Shown here: positions 1 to 11,373 of the stretch, piece by piece | Layout of the letters: every line of letters starts with the position of its first letter | Numbering within the stretch: the stretch's first letter is position 1 | Assembly: GCF_947507565.1 (NCBI RefSeq) | Contig: NC_089184.1 | Coordinates: 1,798,001 to 1,862,000, forward strand | From: Oscarella lobularis | Lineage: Eukaryota; Porifera; Homoscleromorpha; Homosclerophorida; Oscarellidae | Reading direction: 5' to 3' | DNA: 64,000 nt | Made by a program: the position numbers and the translations under genes | The notes under the pieces: generated by a model | What the model saw: the letters and a program-made list of their open reading frames with translations, nothing else | Databases searched by the model: none | What the model was told of the DNA's origin: nothing

Positions 1-539
1 ATGCAGATAAGGCTAAAACGCTGCTTTTTTGCTGATTCGGTAAGCTACAGAAGTTTCTATGTTGATTTATGCAAATTTATGTCTAAAGCGCTCTAAAAAA
101 GGACGATCTCACCTCAGGGGGCTCCCCTGTTCTCACCTCAAATGGATCGTCGACTCGGTAACATCCGAATGCAAGCGACCGCTACTCCGAGTTCTCTCTC
201 CCTAAACGATACGACACTCTCGTGAGAAAACACCCGACATTCCTCTCCTTCCTCTTCACCCGCTCGCCTTCTCCTTAGGTGCACCGAAGAGAGCTCCGGT
301 CAAATTCTGCTCGCCTTATGGGTCATCTACGCTCTTCCGGCGGTGAACAAAAGCTCCCTTTTCTAATTGATAGCCAGTTTTAGCGAAATCGGTAGATTCT
401 CGTCCTTGTCGTATACTCTCACTTCCAAAAGCGCATTCGCCTTTGCTTGAACTGCTGCCACGGAGTCCCGAGCATATTGGTGTGAGTAGCCAAGAATCCA
501 GGCGGTTCAATCTTTTATTTTTAATTAATTAATTAATAG
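1..539. other. Region upstream of the STRA6-like gene, no assignable gene
   Basis: I see no convincing coding exon here. The first exon of the STRA6-like gene (N-terminal extracellular segment and first membrane helix) should lie in or before this stretch, but I could not place it. A (TTAA)n repeat at about 519-538 runs directly into the TAG that acts as the 3' splice site of the first recognisable exon. Confidence 0.4.
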
Positions 540-3103
540 GCCTATCAATCTTCTCGACAGCAAGGAGAATCGGTTTGTGTGCGTCGCTGCCTTCGGAGCG
601 TCAGCCTCCAGCATGCTCAGCCTTCTGAACCTCGACTTTGGCTCGGTCACCAACGTTGCAGCCATAGAAGGTTCTGGAGAATTGGGCGGGGCTACGTGTG
701 CAATGGGGTAATATCCGTGTCGATTAGCTCTACTCATTATTGCTTTCGTCGTTGTTTTGGCCATCGTTTATTCGCCCATTTTCGTTTGCATCGACGCTCC
801 ACATAAGATCAGCGGTTACGTTGTGGGCTTTATTTACACCGGCGGATGGTAATAAGTTTGGCGTCTTTTTTTTAATTGACTGAAGACGTCATTTAGGTTC
901 GTGATTCAACTAATGTTTTTTATCCGTTGCACCGTTCTCCGTGTATCCGGTGCCAAACTGGCTGTTCAAGTATGTGGGGGGGGGGGGGGGGGGGGGGGAC
1001 ACGTTCGTTGTGAGAGACATACACTTTACGTCGTGTAATGATTATCTAGATTCTCGTCTTTCTTCCTGTCTTCAGTTGCATCTTCATTGTTGACATGTGG
1101 TTCCTGTACATGATCATAAAAAGCATGGTGAATGCTTGCAAAAGGAACAACATTACTCTCGTTGACGACGACAACGAAGACTTGGACAAACCTTATCAGA
1201 CCGCCTATGTAGAGAAATTGCTGAAAAAGTGACAAAGCGTTATTGTTTACAGCATACAAGACAGAACGATATTTCTTAGGGTCACAGATGAGGAGGAGCC
1301 AGAACCAAAGGGATGTATGAGAAAAATTTTCTATGAATGGGACAAGAGTATGCATCAGTTTCTAATACGTCTAGACTTTGAATGAAAATGTTTCTTCAGC
1401 TTTCAAGTATCCAACCAGAATTCTTGCAACGTATTTGATTGCGGCTATTTACATTTTCCAAGTAATTTAAATACTTCAATGTGTCTGCTGCACGTGCACG
1501 TGGGGGTCTTTCTCTTTTTCTTTTAGCTCACTGTAATTTTTCTCGATGTGACGGTTTCGTGGTCTGTTTCGTTTTCCGGCTGGTTGGGAACAATTGACGT
1601 CGCCCTAATTCGAAATACCGCTCTTCAACGCATTGTGGGAGGACTGCAGAAAGTGTCATTGGCATGGATTGGTAAACAACTACTTGTTCTTTTCAATTGA
1701 AATATTTGATTAATTAATTAATTAATAGGAAGCTTTTTCACGTCGTGTCTCGTGTCGAGTTTCATCTCAGTCGTGTTTCTACTCAGAATGATGTCATCTT
1801 ATAGGTAAACCAGTTTCTCAATTGCAGCAGCTTTTCTCATTCAATGGATTTTTCTATATAGAAAAGATATGAAAACGTTGTATAAGGGAGACAAGTCAAT
1901 TTTGCCTGCCAATTTGCCTTCTCCAACGTCGTCTGTGGTACAGTGCACGCACTCAGTAGCTCACAAACGTTTGTGTATCGACTGTGTCGCTAGCTAGCAA
2001 CGTTTAAATATTCTGGATATCAAATTGCATACATATTCTGGGGTAAGAGTTTTGCACAAGCATATTACGTACGCAGGGAATGATTCGTTTTTTTAGGCTG
2101 GTTTATTATTTTGTTGGTATTACTGATTGTCTGCCTGATTGTCGCTCTGTGCGTTTACTGGATTGAGATCGACTACAAATCGTTCCTCGTCGTACTTTAC
2201 GTTCTTTTGTAAGATCTTAGATGGCATTTTAGTTTCAGTGCTCTCCAGTGCACTTTTTTCTAGAGCTCCGTGCATATTTTCTCTCGTTCTCTGGCTATTT
2301 CAATTTCTCTTCGTGAAATTTGGTCTTCTCCAAGACAAAGGAAAGAATCTGGCTTTGACAAACAGGTAGACAGTACACTGGAAAAATGCACGGTTACTTA
2401 GTTGAAAATGCCTCTCTTTTTTTCTCTCCGAAGGCGTCTCTATCATTCCGTTGGATTCTTTTTCTTCTTCTACAATGTCATGCTCGGTATTTGGTCGTGT
2501 CTTTTGCGGCTTTGCTATTCCTTGGGACTCGGAATACTTTTCATATCGCGTTTGGATCTGTCCGTGCTGCCACAAATTCTAGAGATGCTTGATCCAGGAA
2601 AGCAGATTAGTCAATGATGTAGTGGTTTACCGAAACGATTGCCTTTTACCTTCGTAGGATACAAAGTGTACGTTGGTTACCTGATAATGGACTATCACCA
2701 CAGCAATCCCACGTTGGTGTCATTTGCTTACATAATTCGCAAGGCTGCCAGAAAACTCTCTCCTCAACCGCTTGCAAGCAGCCAAGATGTAGAAATGAAA
2801 AGCGAGGAGAAGGAAAAGATGCTGTCTGGCAGAAGAGCTCGCAATCGATGGTTTGTGGCTGTCACGTTGATGAGGAATCCTATCCTCAAGGCAGATCGTT
2901 TTTCGGGTGCCGAGTTTAAGCCGCGAATTGCTGAAGGCAAGGATAAAAGTAAAAGAGAGAAATCTATCGTCAAAGGTAAGAAAGATGAGGAAAGTCTTTT
3001 ATCCGAGCAGGGCAGACGTCAGTCCAGTTTGCCACTCGTATCAGAAACCAAGGTGTTAGAAAACGGGGTTTCTGACACAGAAATGGACGGAGTTATAGTT
3101 TGA
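540..3103 (+). CDS. STRA6: STRA6-like retinol (retinol-binding-protein receptor) transporter
   Basis: Multi-exon gene for a polytopic membrane protein of the STRA6 family, which moves retinol between carrier protein and cell. The match to vertebrate STRA6 runs collinearly through about a dozen exons. Landmarks are PINLLDSKENRFVCV (vertebrate PSPVDFLAGDRP region); YSPIFVCIDAPHK followed by a Gly-rich helix; FKYPTRILATYL; KDMKTLYKGDK (vertebrate LRALHRGA); LALTNR; RLDLSVLPQ then LDPG (vertebrate DLSLLPPRAATLDPG); and RNRWFVAVTLMRNPIL near the C-terminus (vertebrate RARWGLAYTLLHNPTL). The last exon, about 2658-3103, encodes a charged cytoplasmic tail ending at TAG/TGA-flanked Val. The first exon is not resolved, so the start given is the first recognisable exon. 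A stop in the open frame at 709-711 is removed by a plausible 57-nt GT..AG intron (671-727). Family assignment is strong; exact exon ends are approximate. Confidence 0.85.
976..998 (+). repeat. Poly-G homopolymer, 23 nt, in a STRA6 intron
   Basis: Uninterrupted run of 23 G starting a few bases inside a STRA6-like intron (donor at about 969). Such a tract can form a G-quadruplex in the pre-mRNA and is prone to length error in assembly. Confidence 0.9.
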
Positions 3104-4008
3104 TTACTAGTGTACTGTATATGTAAGTGCGTTCTGCTTGGTTTTGTGTGAACTCCGTCTTCCGTCAGTAGACAGTGCCGAAATTTTTGGGCATCCCCAG
3201 GAAAAAGCGTTTGACCTTCCCTGCCTCGAGTAAAGCGTTTAAGGGGAAAATTAAGCATTAGCCGGACTCAATGAACGTCCTGGAAATTCGGGCGCCAACG
3301 CGCGCCAAGCCACGTGCAAAAAATGGCGATGGTGAACGCCTCGACCATTCAAAGGATAATTCCACGCGAATTCGGCGTCAACGTCTCCCGAAAGCAATCC
3401 GAAGCACAGGAAATAAATCTAGTAAGCCGCACGCGCTCGCCGAAGAAGAGGGATCCTTTCTAATCGAAATCTCAGCGAATTGTCGCCGTGCGACTCTCGA
3501 TCGCCTCCGAGAAAACCTCCTCACGCACAGCTACGGATCGAAGCAATCGTTTACAGTCGAACGGCGTCGAAATAGGGATTTTACGGTCTTGTGGGGGCCC
3601 CCAGCTAGAATTCGGGTAAGACTTCTCTTCGGGCTCTCGGTGACACTACGTATGAGAGCATCGGTGCTTTCTGGTGAAATTCGCCGATCTTGATCGATGT
3701 AATGAATGATTACGTCTGTACGAATTATCATTCATTGTATCAAACACTTACACTATGTACAGTATTTACTGTGGTTACAATTTCGAAGGCAGTTCAAGAG
3801 TTTAGGCATCCCGCTGGCCATTGCCCTCTCTTGATTAAGTAATCTGACGAGAAACGGGTTGAATAGTCTTAGCTGCGATTGTTTGTGAATCAAGTGTGGC
3901 GCACGTTTGACTTGCCCGGCCGACGTAGCACCTTGATTTTGCCCACTGAATGACTATGCACTTTGCGAACGATTCATTGCTTCTACTTTTCGTATTAGGG
4001 CATTTCCT

Positions 4009-4039
4009 AGCAACGCGACGATTGACGTCATGCGTTGCT
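4009..4039. promoter_or_regulatory. Symmetric element: inverted repeat around TGACGTCA
   Basis: AGCAACGC (4009-4016) and GCGTTGCT (4032-4039) are perfect inverted arms around the CREB/ATF palindrome TGACGTCA (4023-4030). The structure is directly visible. A regulatory role is inferred from the known CRE consensus; no target gene is evident. Confidence 0.35.
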
Positions 4040-4244
4040 CAATGTAGCGTGACAGGGCGTGTCTTGCGTACGTAGCACACATTCTTTGTCGTTTTTTCGC
4101 GTTTTGAATCGATTTTCGACAAAATTTCGTTAGTTTGTACCGGCAGAAATGCATTTGCGACCGATTCGTATAGGTTTTGGTTCAAACGACGCACCTTTTT
4201 TTGTCGTGAATAGCTGCAGTCGTTCGGTCCCAGTAGCGTATCAG

Positions 4245-4252
4245 TATAAATA
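4245..4252 (+). promoter_or_regulatory. TATA-like box
   Basis: TATAAATA in an otherwise GC-mixed stretch about 210 bp downstream of the CRE-like palindrome. No ORF of note follows, so if it is a promoter it drives a non-coding or very short transcript. Confidence 0.25.
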
Positions 4253-5278
4253 CCCAGCGCTTACATATACTAATCAGAAAGGAGCAGAGAGAGCTTGTGG
4301 CTAGGATAGAAGGGAGGATGGTGATTCTCTCCAACGAAACGACGATTCTCTAAGCTTTTTTCCCCCAAAGGGGGACCCTTCGCCCAACCCGCGAATATAC
4401 AAGTCCTTATTGTTTACAATGCATTTTTACTGACGAAAGTACTTTATTATCATACGAGTTTAAAACGATACTGTGCCTTATTTGAGTGTACTGTCCGGAT
4501 AGAAAATACTGATCATTGCTTCTTCTAGCTTCTGAAGACTCAGACACACTCAAGGAAGTCGTTTGTCTAAAGAACTCTTCAGGATGAGCAGAAAGTTAAA
4601 AGGCAGGTAAAACGCAGGATCGCAAAGGGGGGAGTTCTCTCGTTCGTTTTGGCCCACTTGCACATAATTAGGACTGTTAGATCGGGGGCCCAATTGACCA
4701 AGCAAAACCATGGAAAATTAAGTAGTTTACGGTTGGATCAAACTTCGTGTTGTAGAATTTTTAACTTTCTGCGCGGCGTGACTAATATTAATATTAACTC
4801 ATACCGGAAGATGGTCTTTTTTGTGGGAAATTTGGCCTTCACCAACTTTTTGACCTTGTAGCGTTGTTATACTAATAGAGTAGAGTAGATCTAGTGCGTT
4901 TATTTGGAAATCCGCGAGTTGAGGTTTTAGGCAAACTGTGAGCTATAGCACACGGTTTTTGGTCGTTTTGGGTCACCTCTCCGATTCCTAATATTTCTTT
5001 GTAAAACAACGGGGATCGGTTGCCTGTTTGATCTCGCAACACCAAATTGACCTCACACCATCAATTTTGGCTGAAATTGGCAATTTTTGTAGATGTTATT
5101 ATCAACACATTCCCTCCTCCTCCTCTGCCAAATATTGTTCTTTCAGCCATTCAAGGTAAAGAACTTGACTAGAATTCATGCACTACTTTTAATGTTATTT
5201 CAGTTCTCTCCTCTCCCCAACGCGTCAATCCAATCCGACGATACAGATGCAGAAAGAAGAAGACGTAGACGAAGACAT

Positions 5279-5458
5279 CCCCTGGGGACTTGGGTCAAAG
5301 TCTCCCTCCTTGTGGGCTGGAGGTTAATATGCGCCTCCCTCCCTGGCAGCCGGAGGTTAATCCGCTGTCCCCTGGGGACTTGGGTTAAAGTCTTCCTCCT
5401 TGGGGGCTGGAGGTTAATGTGCCTTCCTCCTGTGGACTTGGGTTAAAGTCCACTGTGG
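5279..5458. repeat. Tandem repeat, about 90-bp unit, two copies
   Basis: CCCCTGGGGACTTGGGT recurs at 5279 and 5369, each time followed by an AAAGTC motif, CTCCTTG, and GGAGGTTAAT. The second copy is partly degenerate and ends in a third ACTTGGGTTAAAGTCC. The repeat lies beyond the 3' end of the minus-strand collagen-like gene. Confidence 0.75.
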
Positions 5459-5733
5459 GGACTGCAGTCTCAGTCCCACCGCTTGGCCAGGAGGTCAAGC
5501 GGCAGCGCAGGAGCGGCGGCGCAGGGACAACAAGAGGAGGAGGAGAAAGGAGGAGAACGAAGAGGAGGAGGAAGGATCTTCTCGTCGTATAAACATTCAG
5601 CGTGATAATCATTATTAGTGTTGACATGTACCCACAAGTCATTTTTGTGAATAAAACTAAACCTACTGGTACGCGCGTTACATTCATCCATTTAGCCACC
5701 CTGTCCTCTATCTTTTCGTTCTTGATTCTTCGA

Positions 5734-8478
5734 CTATTGCGGACATTCGTTGGGGCACTGATGGTGCAGCTTTGCCGCTGTTCCTTCCTTGTAGCCCCAC
5801 AAAAGACGACCATACTGGTACTCTGTATCGACGCCGTCCCACCGAAGGCAGCAGTGACACTCTGCACACGCACAAAACAGCCGTCTATATATAAGTGCAC
5901 GACGACACCGGTCGGGTCCCTTACGTTTCTTGTGGTGCGTCCATCTGCACGCAAAATTGCTTCTCAAGTTGTTTTGAACAGGCGACTTGTTGTCGACTCT
6001 CGACATGACTCGATGGCAGAACATTCCGCGTGTTTTGCCAGCGGGAACAACCTCCCACGATGAGCGACGAGTGCACGCCATTGGCGTCACCAGGGACCTG
6101 CAACCTAAGAGAAGAGAGACTCTGCTACGTATTGTTCTCTCCCAGAGACGGAGCCACCTTACCGTCAAGGCACGTAGACCCGCTGTATCCTTTAAAGCAG
6201 TAGCACCGATCGTTGGCAAATAGACCGTTTCCGTGACACTTCGCCACGTTCATGTTCATTGCAAAATCGACGCTTTCTTCTGCAAAGAGAAAAGCGCTGA
6301 AAAATCTGACGTCAGACTCTACTAGATATTCAAATTTGCCTGTAGGAAAAAGCAATGCGTCGACTTCATCGTAAAAGTACGGAAATCCTTTCTTGCAGAA
6401 CTCGCAACAGACGCACTTTTCTACAAGCCCGTTTTGATAGAGAATAAGAAGACACGCCGTCCTTATGACACATACCTCGTGGATTGTCTGCATCATAGCG
6501 GCAGTAGACATTTCCTTTCGCGAAGGCCCGGCACGATTCTTCCGTGGTCAGATTGCTGTACCACGAGCAGTGCTTAGGAAGAGCCGGAGTGGAATTGTCA
6601 GCCATATTTTGGTAGACCTTTCCGCCAATATCCGGGAGTTGCATCAGTATCTGCCGTCATAACATACAAATACCAGAAACGCATTGTGACGCGTTGCTAT
6701 CTTACCCAGAAGAGTTTCCAAATTTTGAAAAGTCTAGACTCTGTGTCGCCTATCTTCCTCGTTTGATCAGCCTGAAGAAGAGAACTGTTATACGGAGTAC
6801 GTGTGCCCTCTCAAAAAATTTCTTACCATGTCAGATATAACTGAATCTATTTTCGTCTCCATCGCGTCTTGACGTTTTTGGACGTCGTCCAGCGTGCTTT
6901 TGTAGCTCTCGTAGTCTGCAAGGCGAGTCTCCAGGTCTGCCACGCGTTGAGTCAATCGCTCCACTTCCCCAGTCAAGAGAGCGACCGAGCTCTTGTAGGG
7001 GCCCACACACGCATCAACCTGCTCTTTGACGAGAGCCACGATCTTTTCATCTGACTGTAAAAGCAATACGTATGAAACCTTTGAGTATCAATTGATTGAC
7101 ATACACTTACCATGGCATCTCGTCCAGATAACCCAGGAGGCCCAGGAGGCCCAGGAGGCCCAGGAAATCCCTGCAAAAAACACGTGCAAAAAAGTCACTA
7201 AAATAATAATTTCTATTACTCTGTCTCCTATCCCGCTCTTCATGCCACGCTCTCCTTGAGGTCCGGGAGGTCCGGGAGGTCCGACAGGACCCTAAAAAAT
7301 TACTTCAAAACATATCTAGTTTTAAACAAGTAAACGCACTTGATCGCCTTTTTTCCCTCGTTTGATCTGAGCAATAGGTACGCCCGTGTAAGTATCTCAT
7401 ATGATCAGTTAGCAACATCGCGCTCTCACCTTGGGCGACTTTCCATTTTTAATCTCAAACATATCGTACAAATCCTCTAGCTTCTTAGCCGTGGCACTGA
7501 CTTGAGATTCCAAGTTGGACGAAGAAGTAGAATCCTTCAAAAGAAAAAAAAATGATTGGTCTAATTAGTCCCGCCCAGCCAGTCGCACACGCCGGAAGCG
7601 TGACGAACAATGTACCTGTCCAATAACAAGCGCCGAAGACAATGCATGCAACCCGAAAGAGGAACAACAATTGTTCTTCAAAAAGGCTATCCCACCTGTA
7701 AAAAGTCAATCAACGGAATAAGATGAACCGCGAAAACGAAACGAAATCCAGGCGTGGACGATTCGCACGCACCTGGATTGACGACGTCGTCGATCCACCC
7801 AGCAAAGAGCGAGACGCGCGAAAAGACGCTGACATTCGCCACATTGCATCCGGCTCCGCCAAGCGTCGCGACGCCGACGACGACGACGATATCGCCGTCG
7901 ACGTCGCTCGAACACGTCGACGAATTGAGTCGAACGACGAGCGGCGCGCCGACGACGAGACCGTCGCAATCGCTCGCCGACGGCACGTCGGTGCAGACGT
8001 GGCAATCGGTATGATTCGGGCAGGGGCGAAAGGTGACCGCCGTCTCCTTGATTCCGACGCCCGAGCGCGGATACACGTAGCCCGTTCGTCCAGGGCGCGT
8101 CCACGCGTCCGCGATCGTCTGCGCGTGGCGCAGCGGCTCGAACGTGGAGGGCGTGGGACGTTCGAGGCGGATGAGGGCGGCGTCCGGACAATCGCGGTCG
8201 TCGTTCGCGTAGCACGGATGGAGGAAGATTGCGCTCGCGCGTACGCGCAAGCGCTGCGATTGCGGCGTGACGATGTCGGCGGTCACGTAGCGCGGCTGGG
8301 TCTTTTCGCCCAGGTCTTCGAAGCACGAGGCGCTTGTGAGAACGTAGCGCGGCGCGATGAGAGCGCCGTCGCAGTTCGTTACGCTGCGCGAGCGGGTTCG
8401 GACGGAGATATGGACGATCGATGTGGCGCTGGCGAGCTCGACGAGCGTCCAGACGGCGAGGAGTCCAATTCGATTCAT
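5734..8478 (-). CDS. Secreted protein: inactive trypsin-like domain + collagen + coiled coil + Cys-rich/EGF-like tail
   Basis: Start ATG at 8478 gives a signal peptide (MNRIGLLAVWTLVELASA). A chymotrypsin-fold domain of about 230 residues follows and ends GWIDDVV, as trypsins do. The Asp strand is present (DAALIRLERP), but the His motif reads TSASC instead of TAAHC and the Ser motif GDSGGP is replaced by CDGLVVGAPLVV, so it should be catalytically dead. An intron of about 73 nt (donor GTGCGT near 7772, acceptor TTTTACAG near 7700) joins Asn-Pro-Gly in phase to the next exon. After that come a short helix, two exons of Gly-X-Y triplets (GPVGPPGPPGPQGERG and GFPGPPGPPGPPG), a coiled coil (about 75 residues), and a Cys-rich region with an EGF-like CYCFKGYSGSTCL. 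The last exons are also Cys-rich and stop at 5734. Extracellular, probably trimeric. The fusion relies on my splice reading. Confidence 0.7.
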
Positions 8479-8522
8479 CAGTTGGAGGCTCGAAGTGTGA
8501 GGCGTGTCGTGGAGGCGGCTGT

Positions 8523-8532
8523 CTTATAAATA
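8523..8532 (-). promoter_or_regulatory. TATA-like box of the collagen/pseudoprotease gene
   Basis: TATTTATAAG on the minus strand, about 45 bp upstream of the ATG at 8478. This fits a short 5' UTR. Position and sequence are seen; function is inferred. Confidence 0.35.
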
Positions 8533-8693
8533 TTCCAACGAATCCGGGTTCTCGGAAGGAGGGGGGTTCTCGAACTTCCGTTGGCGTCACGAGGTGAAAC
8601 CAATAACGTCACTGTGACGTAATCAAGATATACATGTACTGTGTCAGTTGTACTCATTTCTATTTATATACCAGTGGCATAGAAATTTGCTAT

Positions 8694-9915
8694 CTAAAAT
8701 CCGTATTTCGATTGGGTTTGTCTTCGAGTTGCTCTCTGCGCTGACCACTGTTCTTCAAGAAGTTGCTCGCGTTCATGCGCCTGCAAAATGAAATAACCAG
8801 TGCATAACATTCAGTATCTACTCGTAGACGTATTACCTGATGGACTAGCCACGTCATCTGATGCTTCCTTCTCATATCAGTTGTTGGCATTCGGGTCAGA
8901 AATTTCATCTGAAAGCTAACGTTTATTGAAAGCTAAACGTTTCCTTTGTGTCTGCTTACGTCGGCAGAGTCATACGATTCCTGACTCAGTTTCGGTCTCG
9001 TGGGCTTCTGCTGCGTTGCCATTTTTCTTTGGAGGGACAGTCGCTCGACGATCTGATCCTGTTCGTTGACATCGACAATATTGACGGCATTCTTCTGCCC
9101 TTTCGGCTTAATCTTCTTCCCGCATTCCAACCTCTTAAACTAAAAAAAACACAAATTAATTCATTAATTAATTAATTAAACTCGTGTAACCATTTGTTTC
9201 TTACAGCCTCGTCATTTTCATACAGAGCCGGATCTACGTAGGACTGTCCCTCCTCATTCACTGAAGGATACGCTTCTCTGTATTGCTCAACGTCAGGAGG
9301 CAATTGAGGCCCAGGTGCCGCTAAGAAAGACAATGCTCCTGCTTTACTTCCTTCTGCTGTCGTATCGTCTTTGTTATTGCCAAGGGTATCGAGTGAAAAG
9401 AACGAGCTCGAGCCAATGTTGGCGTCCTCATCGTCGCTCTTCTGCTCCTCTTCTTCCGCTTTGGGTTTCTTCATGAATTGGGCTCGTAGTTGAGCGCTCT
9501 TTTCGGCCGCGTTCACGGCTCCCTTGCCTTTGTTGCCCCTCCGACCGGACACCCCGAATTGGATTGACTTGGGTTTGGGTAAGAAGGAAGCGACACCACT
9601 ACCAGCCTATAGAATGAAAGAGTTGATGAAAGGAATGCCTTTGCAGGATGAAGGGATAGTACTGGAGCTTTCAGGCGTGATATCTTCTCTTGTGGCTCCG
9701 ACTCGTCGTCTGAGTCCGGCTACGAAGCGTCATATGAGTGCGTTTGTGCAGTAAAAATGTTGGAACTCTAACTTGTGGGGCCGCAGGAAGACCGATTCGC
9801 ACTGGTTGTCCTTTTCTCGATCGTTTCGACACAGTGGAAAGTTGAGAAATGTTGTCGGATGCTGCGGCCAATTCTTCGTCCTCCTCGTCGCTGCTACCGT
9901 AGGAAACGAGAGCCA
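8694..9915 (-). CDS. PRCC: PRCC homologue (proline-rich mitotic checkpoint/splicing-associated protein)
   Basis: Start MALVSYGSSDEEDEE matches the PRCC N-terminus (MSLVAYASSDES). A lysine/acidic middle follows (SDDEDANIGSSSFFSL, cf. SDEEVAPENFFSL). The C-terminal block is diagnostic: RRKHQMTWLVHQ, then AHEREQ, then the terminal TRRQTQSKYGF before the stop at 8694, almost identical to human PRCC. PRCC is a nuclear protein linked to pre-mRNA splicing and mitotic checkpoint control. It is shorter than the human protein because the long proline-rich stretch is missing. Several small exons are separated by 40-80 nt introns, one with a (TTAA)n tract at 9160-9178. Confidence 0.92.
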
Positions 9916-10104
9916 TTTTATGCACAATTCGGGACTGTCGGACTAACTTGCCCGTATAGTTGATGTATTTCCAGCGCATGTTATCACAGCGAATTCGGAA
10001 GCGTCACCTCAACTGAAAAATATGGCCAACCGCCTTAGGAAGAAAGTGGATCAGGAATTGCTAAACAGATTAGACTAACGCCAGACTGTCATTCAAAATT
10101 TGCA

Positions 10105-11176
10105 TCAAATTTGGCAGCTGACGCCGCGATAGAAGAGCTCACAGCCCCTTACCTGTAGCCTGTAGCCCCTAGAGAGGCTGATACCTTTGGCATTTGTCGT
10201 CTCCTTACACGTTACACATGATATCATACCTCCTAACGACAGTGATAAATAATTCAAACTATTTGGGGGTCTAAGCAGTTGGTGCCAGAAAAACGCTTTT
10301 AGGATGCTAAATTGCTTCTCTCGATTGGGAAGGTATTTTGTACTAGCTGCACAGTAGTCGTCATCTGTGAAATTAACAACCTTCACTACTCTGTGAATTG
10401 GAACGCTCATAATTTCTCTAAATTTCTCTGCTATGGCTGCCACTTTTTCCTCCCCCCTGTCTTCTCGAAGGCTGTCAGATTTTGTTACAAAAGCAAAAAT
10501 TCTCAACTCCTCAGCTGCAATAGAGAATAACTAAAATAAATAAAAAAGTACTGTATGACGAATGCTGTCTTTCCTTACATCTCTCTTTCTTGTCTTCAAT
10601 CATAGTAATAGCCTCTTTTATGTCATCTGCAAGTCCTTCAGGAAATTCTTCTTTGACAGATAGAACAAGTATTATTGTCCACGCTGCCATCTGTTTCTGA
10701 GGCTTCCTGTGCTCTCTTCCCAAGTTGTCTCTGTAGCTTGAATCGTCCTTACTAACAGCCATTAGCATGTCAGTCTTGTCCTCAATTTTTCCATCGACTA
10801 GCTTTGAAATTAGATCAGAAAGCATGCCTTGATTTGGCAAGCCCACAAGATCAAAAAATGCGGGAGCCTTTCTTCTTTGATCACGTCTGAGTTTGGCGTA
10901 CATATTCTTAGTGTGATCATACTTAGTTAACTTCCTCGTTTTAGTTTCGCCCGTTGAAGCTCCGACCTGCGCGATTTCTTCATAATCAGCTTGCGGATCG
11001 GTAAGGTTAATGGCATAATTGAATGAGTTGACGAGGGAGGACTTGCCACACCCGGGTCGTCCCAAAATCAGGAACTTCTGCCCGTTGAATCCTTCAATGA
11101 GATCCTCACGTAATTGAGAAATCTTTCGTTCAATGGGGAGAACCTTCCGAATAAAAAGCGACATCAGAGATCCCAT
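10105..11176 (-). CDS. IFI44-like GTPase, copy 1 (altered C-terminus)
   Basis: P-loop GTPase of the type found in IFI44/IFI44L. Walker A is GRPGCGKSS, G3 is DLVG, and G4 is TKSD after a hydrophobic strand. Two exons: 10579-11176 and from 10514 downward, with a split codon at the junction. The conserved late motif NFTDDDY and the segment around ILKAF are present. Immediately after that a short deletion relative to the three paralogues shifts the frame, so the usual ending (AN/TNCxDPFE...) is replaced by an unrelated tail of about 50 residues. In the shifted frame the ancestral GTNCLDP remnant is still readable. The IFI44 link rests on the overall order of motifs and is moderate. Confidence 0.75.
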
Positions 11177-11311
11177 TTTGATTTCTCCCTACACGTCAAA
11201 TCCCTAAATAGATACACACGAATATACTCAAACGAGAAAGGAAAGTAGATCGAGCATGCAACGCGTCGCAGCTAGACTTTGTACTCGCCTTACTGACTGC
11301 TCCTGGGAGGT

Positions 11312-11373
11312 GGTGTAATGAAATAAAACGTGGTGGGAATTGCTTGTCTTTTTGATTACGAGTGCCACGTGAT
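11312..11373 (-). promoter_or_regulatory. Conserved promoter block of IFI44-like copy 1
   Basis: Contains GGTGTAATGAAATAAAACG (11312-11330) and an E-box CACGTGAT at 11366-11373, about 190 bp upstream of the start codon. The same two elements in the same order lie upstream of copies 2 and 3, and the E-box alone upstream of copy 4. Confidence 0.45.

Larger units (their letters stand above)
3104..5733. other. Long intergenic region, mostly non-coding
   Basis: About 2.6 kb without a gene I can support. Open frames of 70-150 codons exist, for example 3271-3693 on the plus strand, but they have arginine-rich, composition-driven translations and no recognisable domain. Contents worth noting are a symmetric CRE-like palindrome at 4009-4039, a TATA-like box at 4245-4252, and a 90-bp tandem repeat at 5279-5458 followed by a purine-rich AGG/GGA tract to about 5575. 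A single short exon-like segment at about 3323-3419 begins MAMVNASTIQ and ends in a GTAAGC donor, but I found no partner exon. Confidence 0.5.

Noticed and set aside
709-711. In-frame TAA in the STRA6-like gene
   Set aside because: A 57-nt GT..AG intron (671-727) of typical size for this genome removes it and keeps the frame, so no break needs to be assumed.
3271-3693. 140-codon plus-strand frame as a gene
   Set aside because: Basic, composition-driven translation, no domain, a GTAAGC donor-like site inside, and no partner exons found.
7723-8529. Long open frame on the plus strand across the pseudoprotease exon, plus another long minus frame
   Set aside because: Arg/Asp-rich shadow translations of a GC-rich coding exon; the minus-strand frame with signal peptide and trypsin-fold motifs is the real one.
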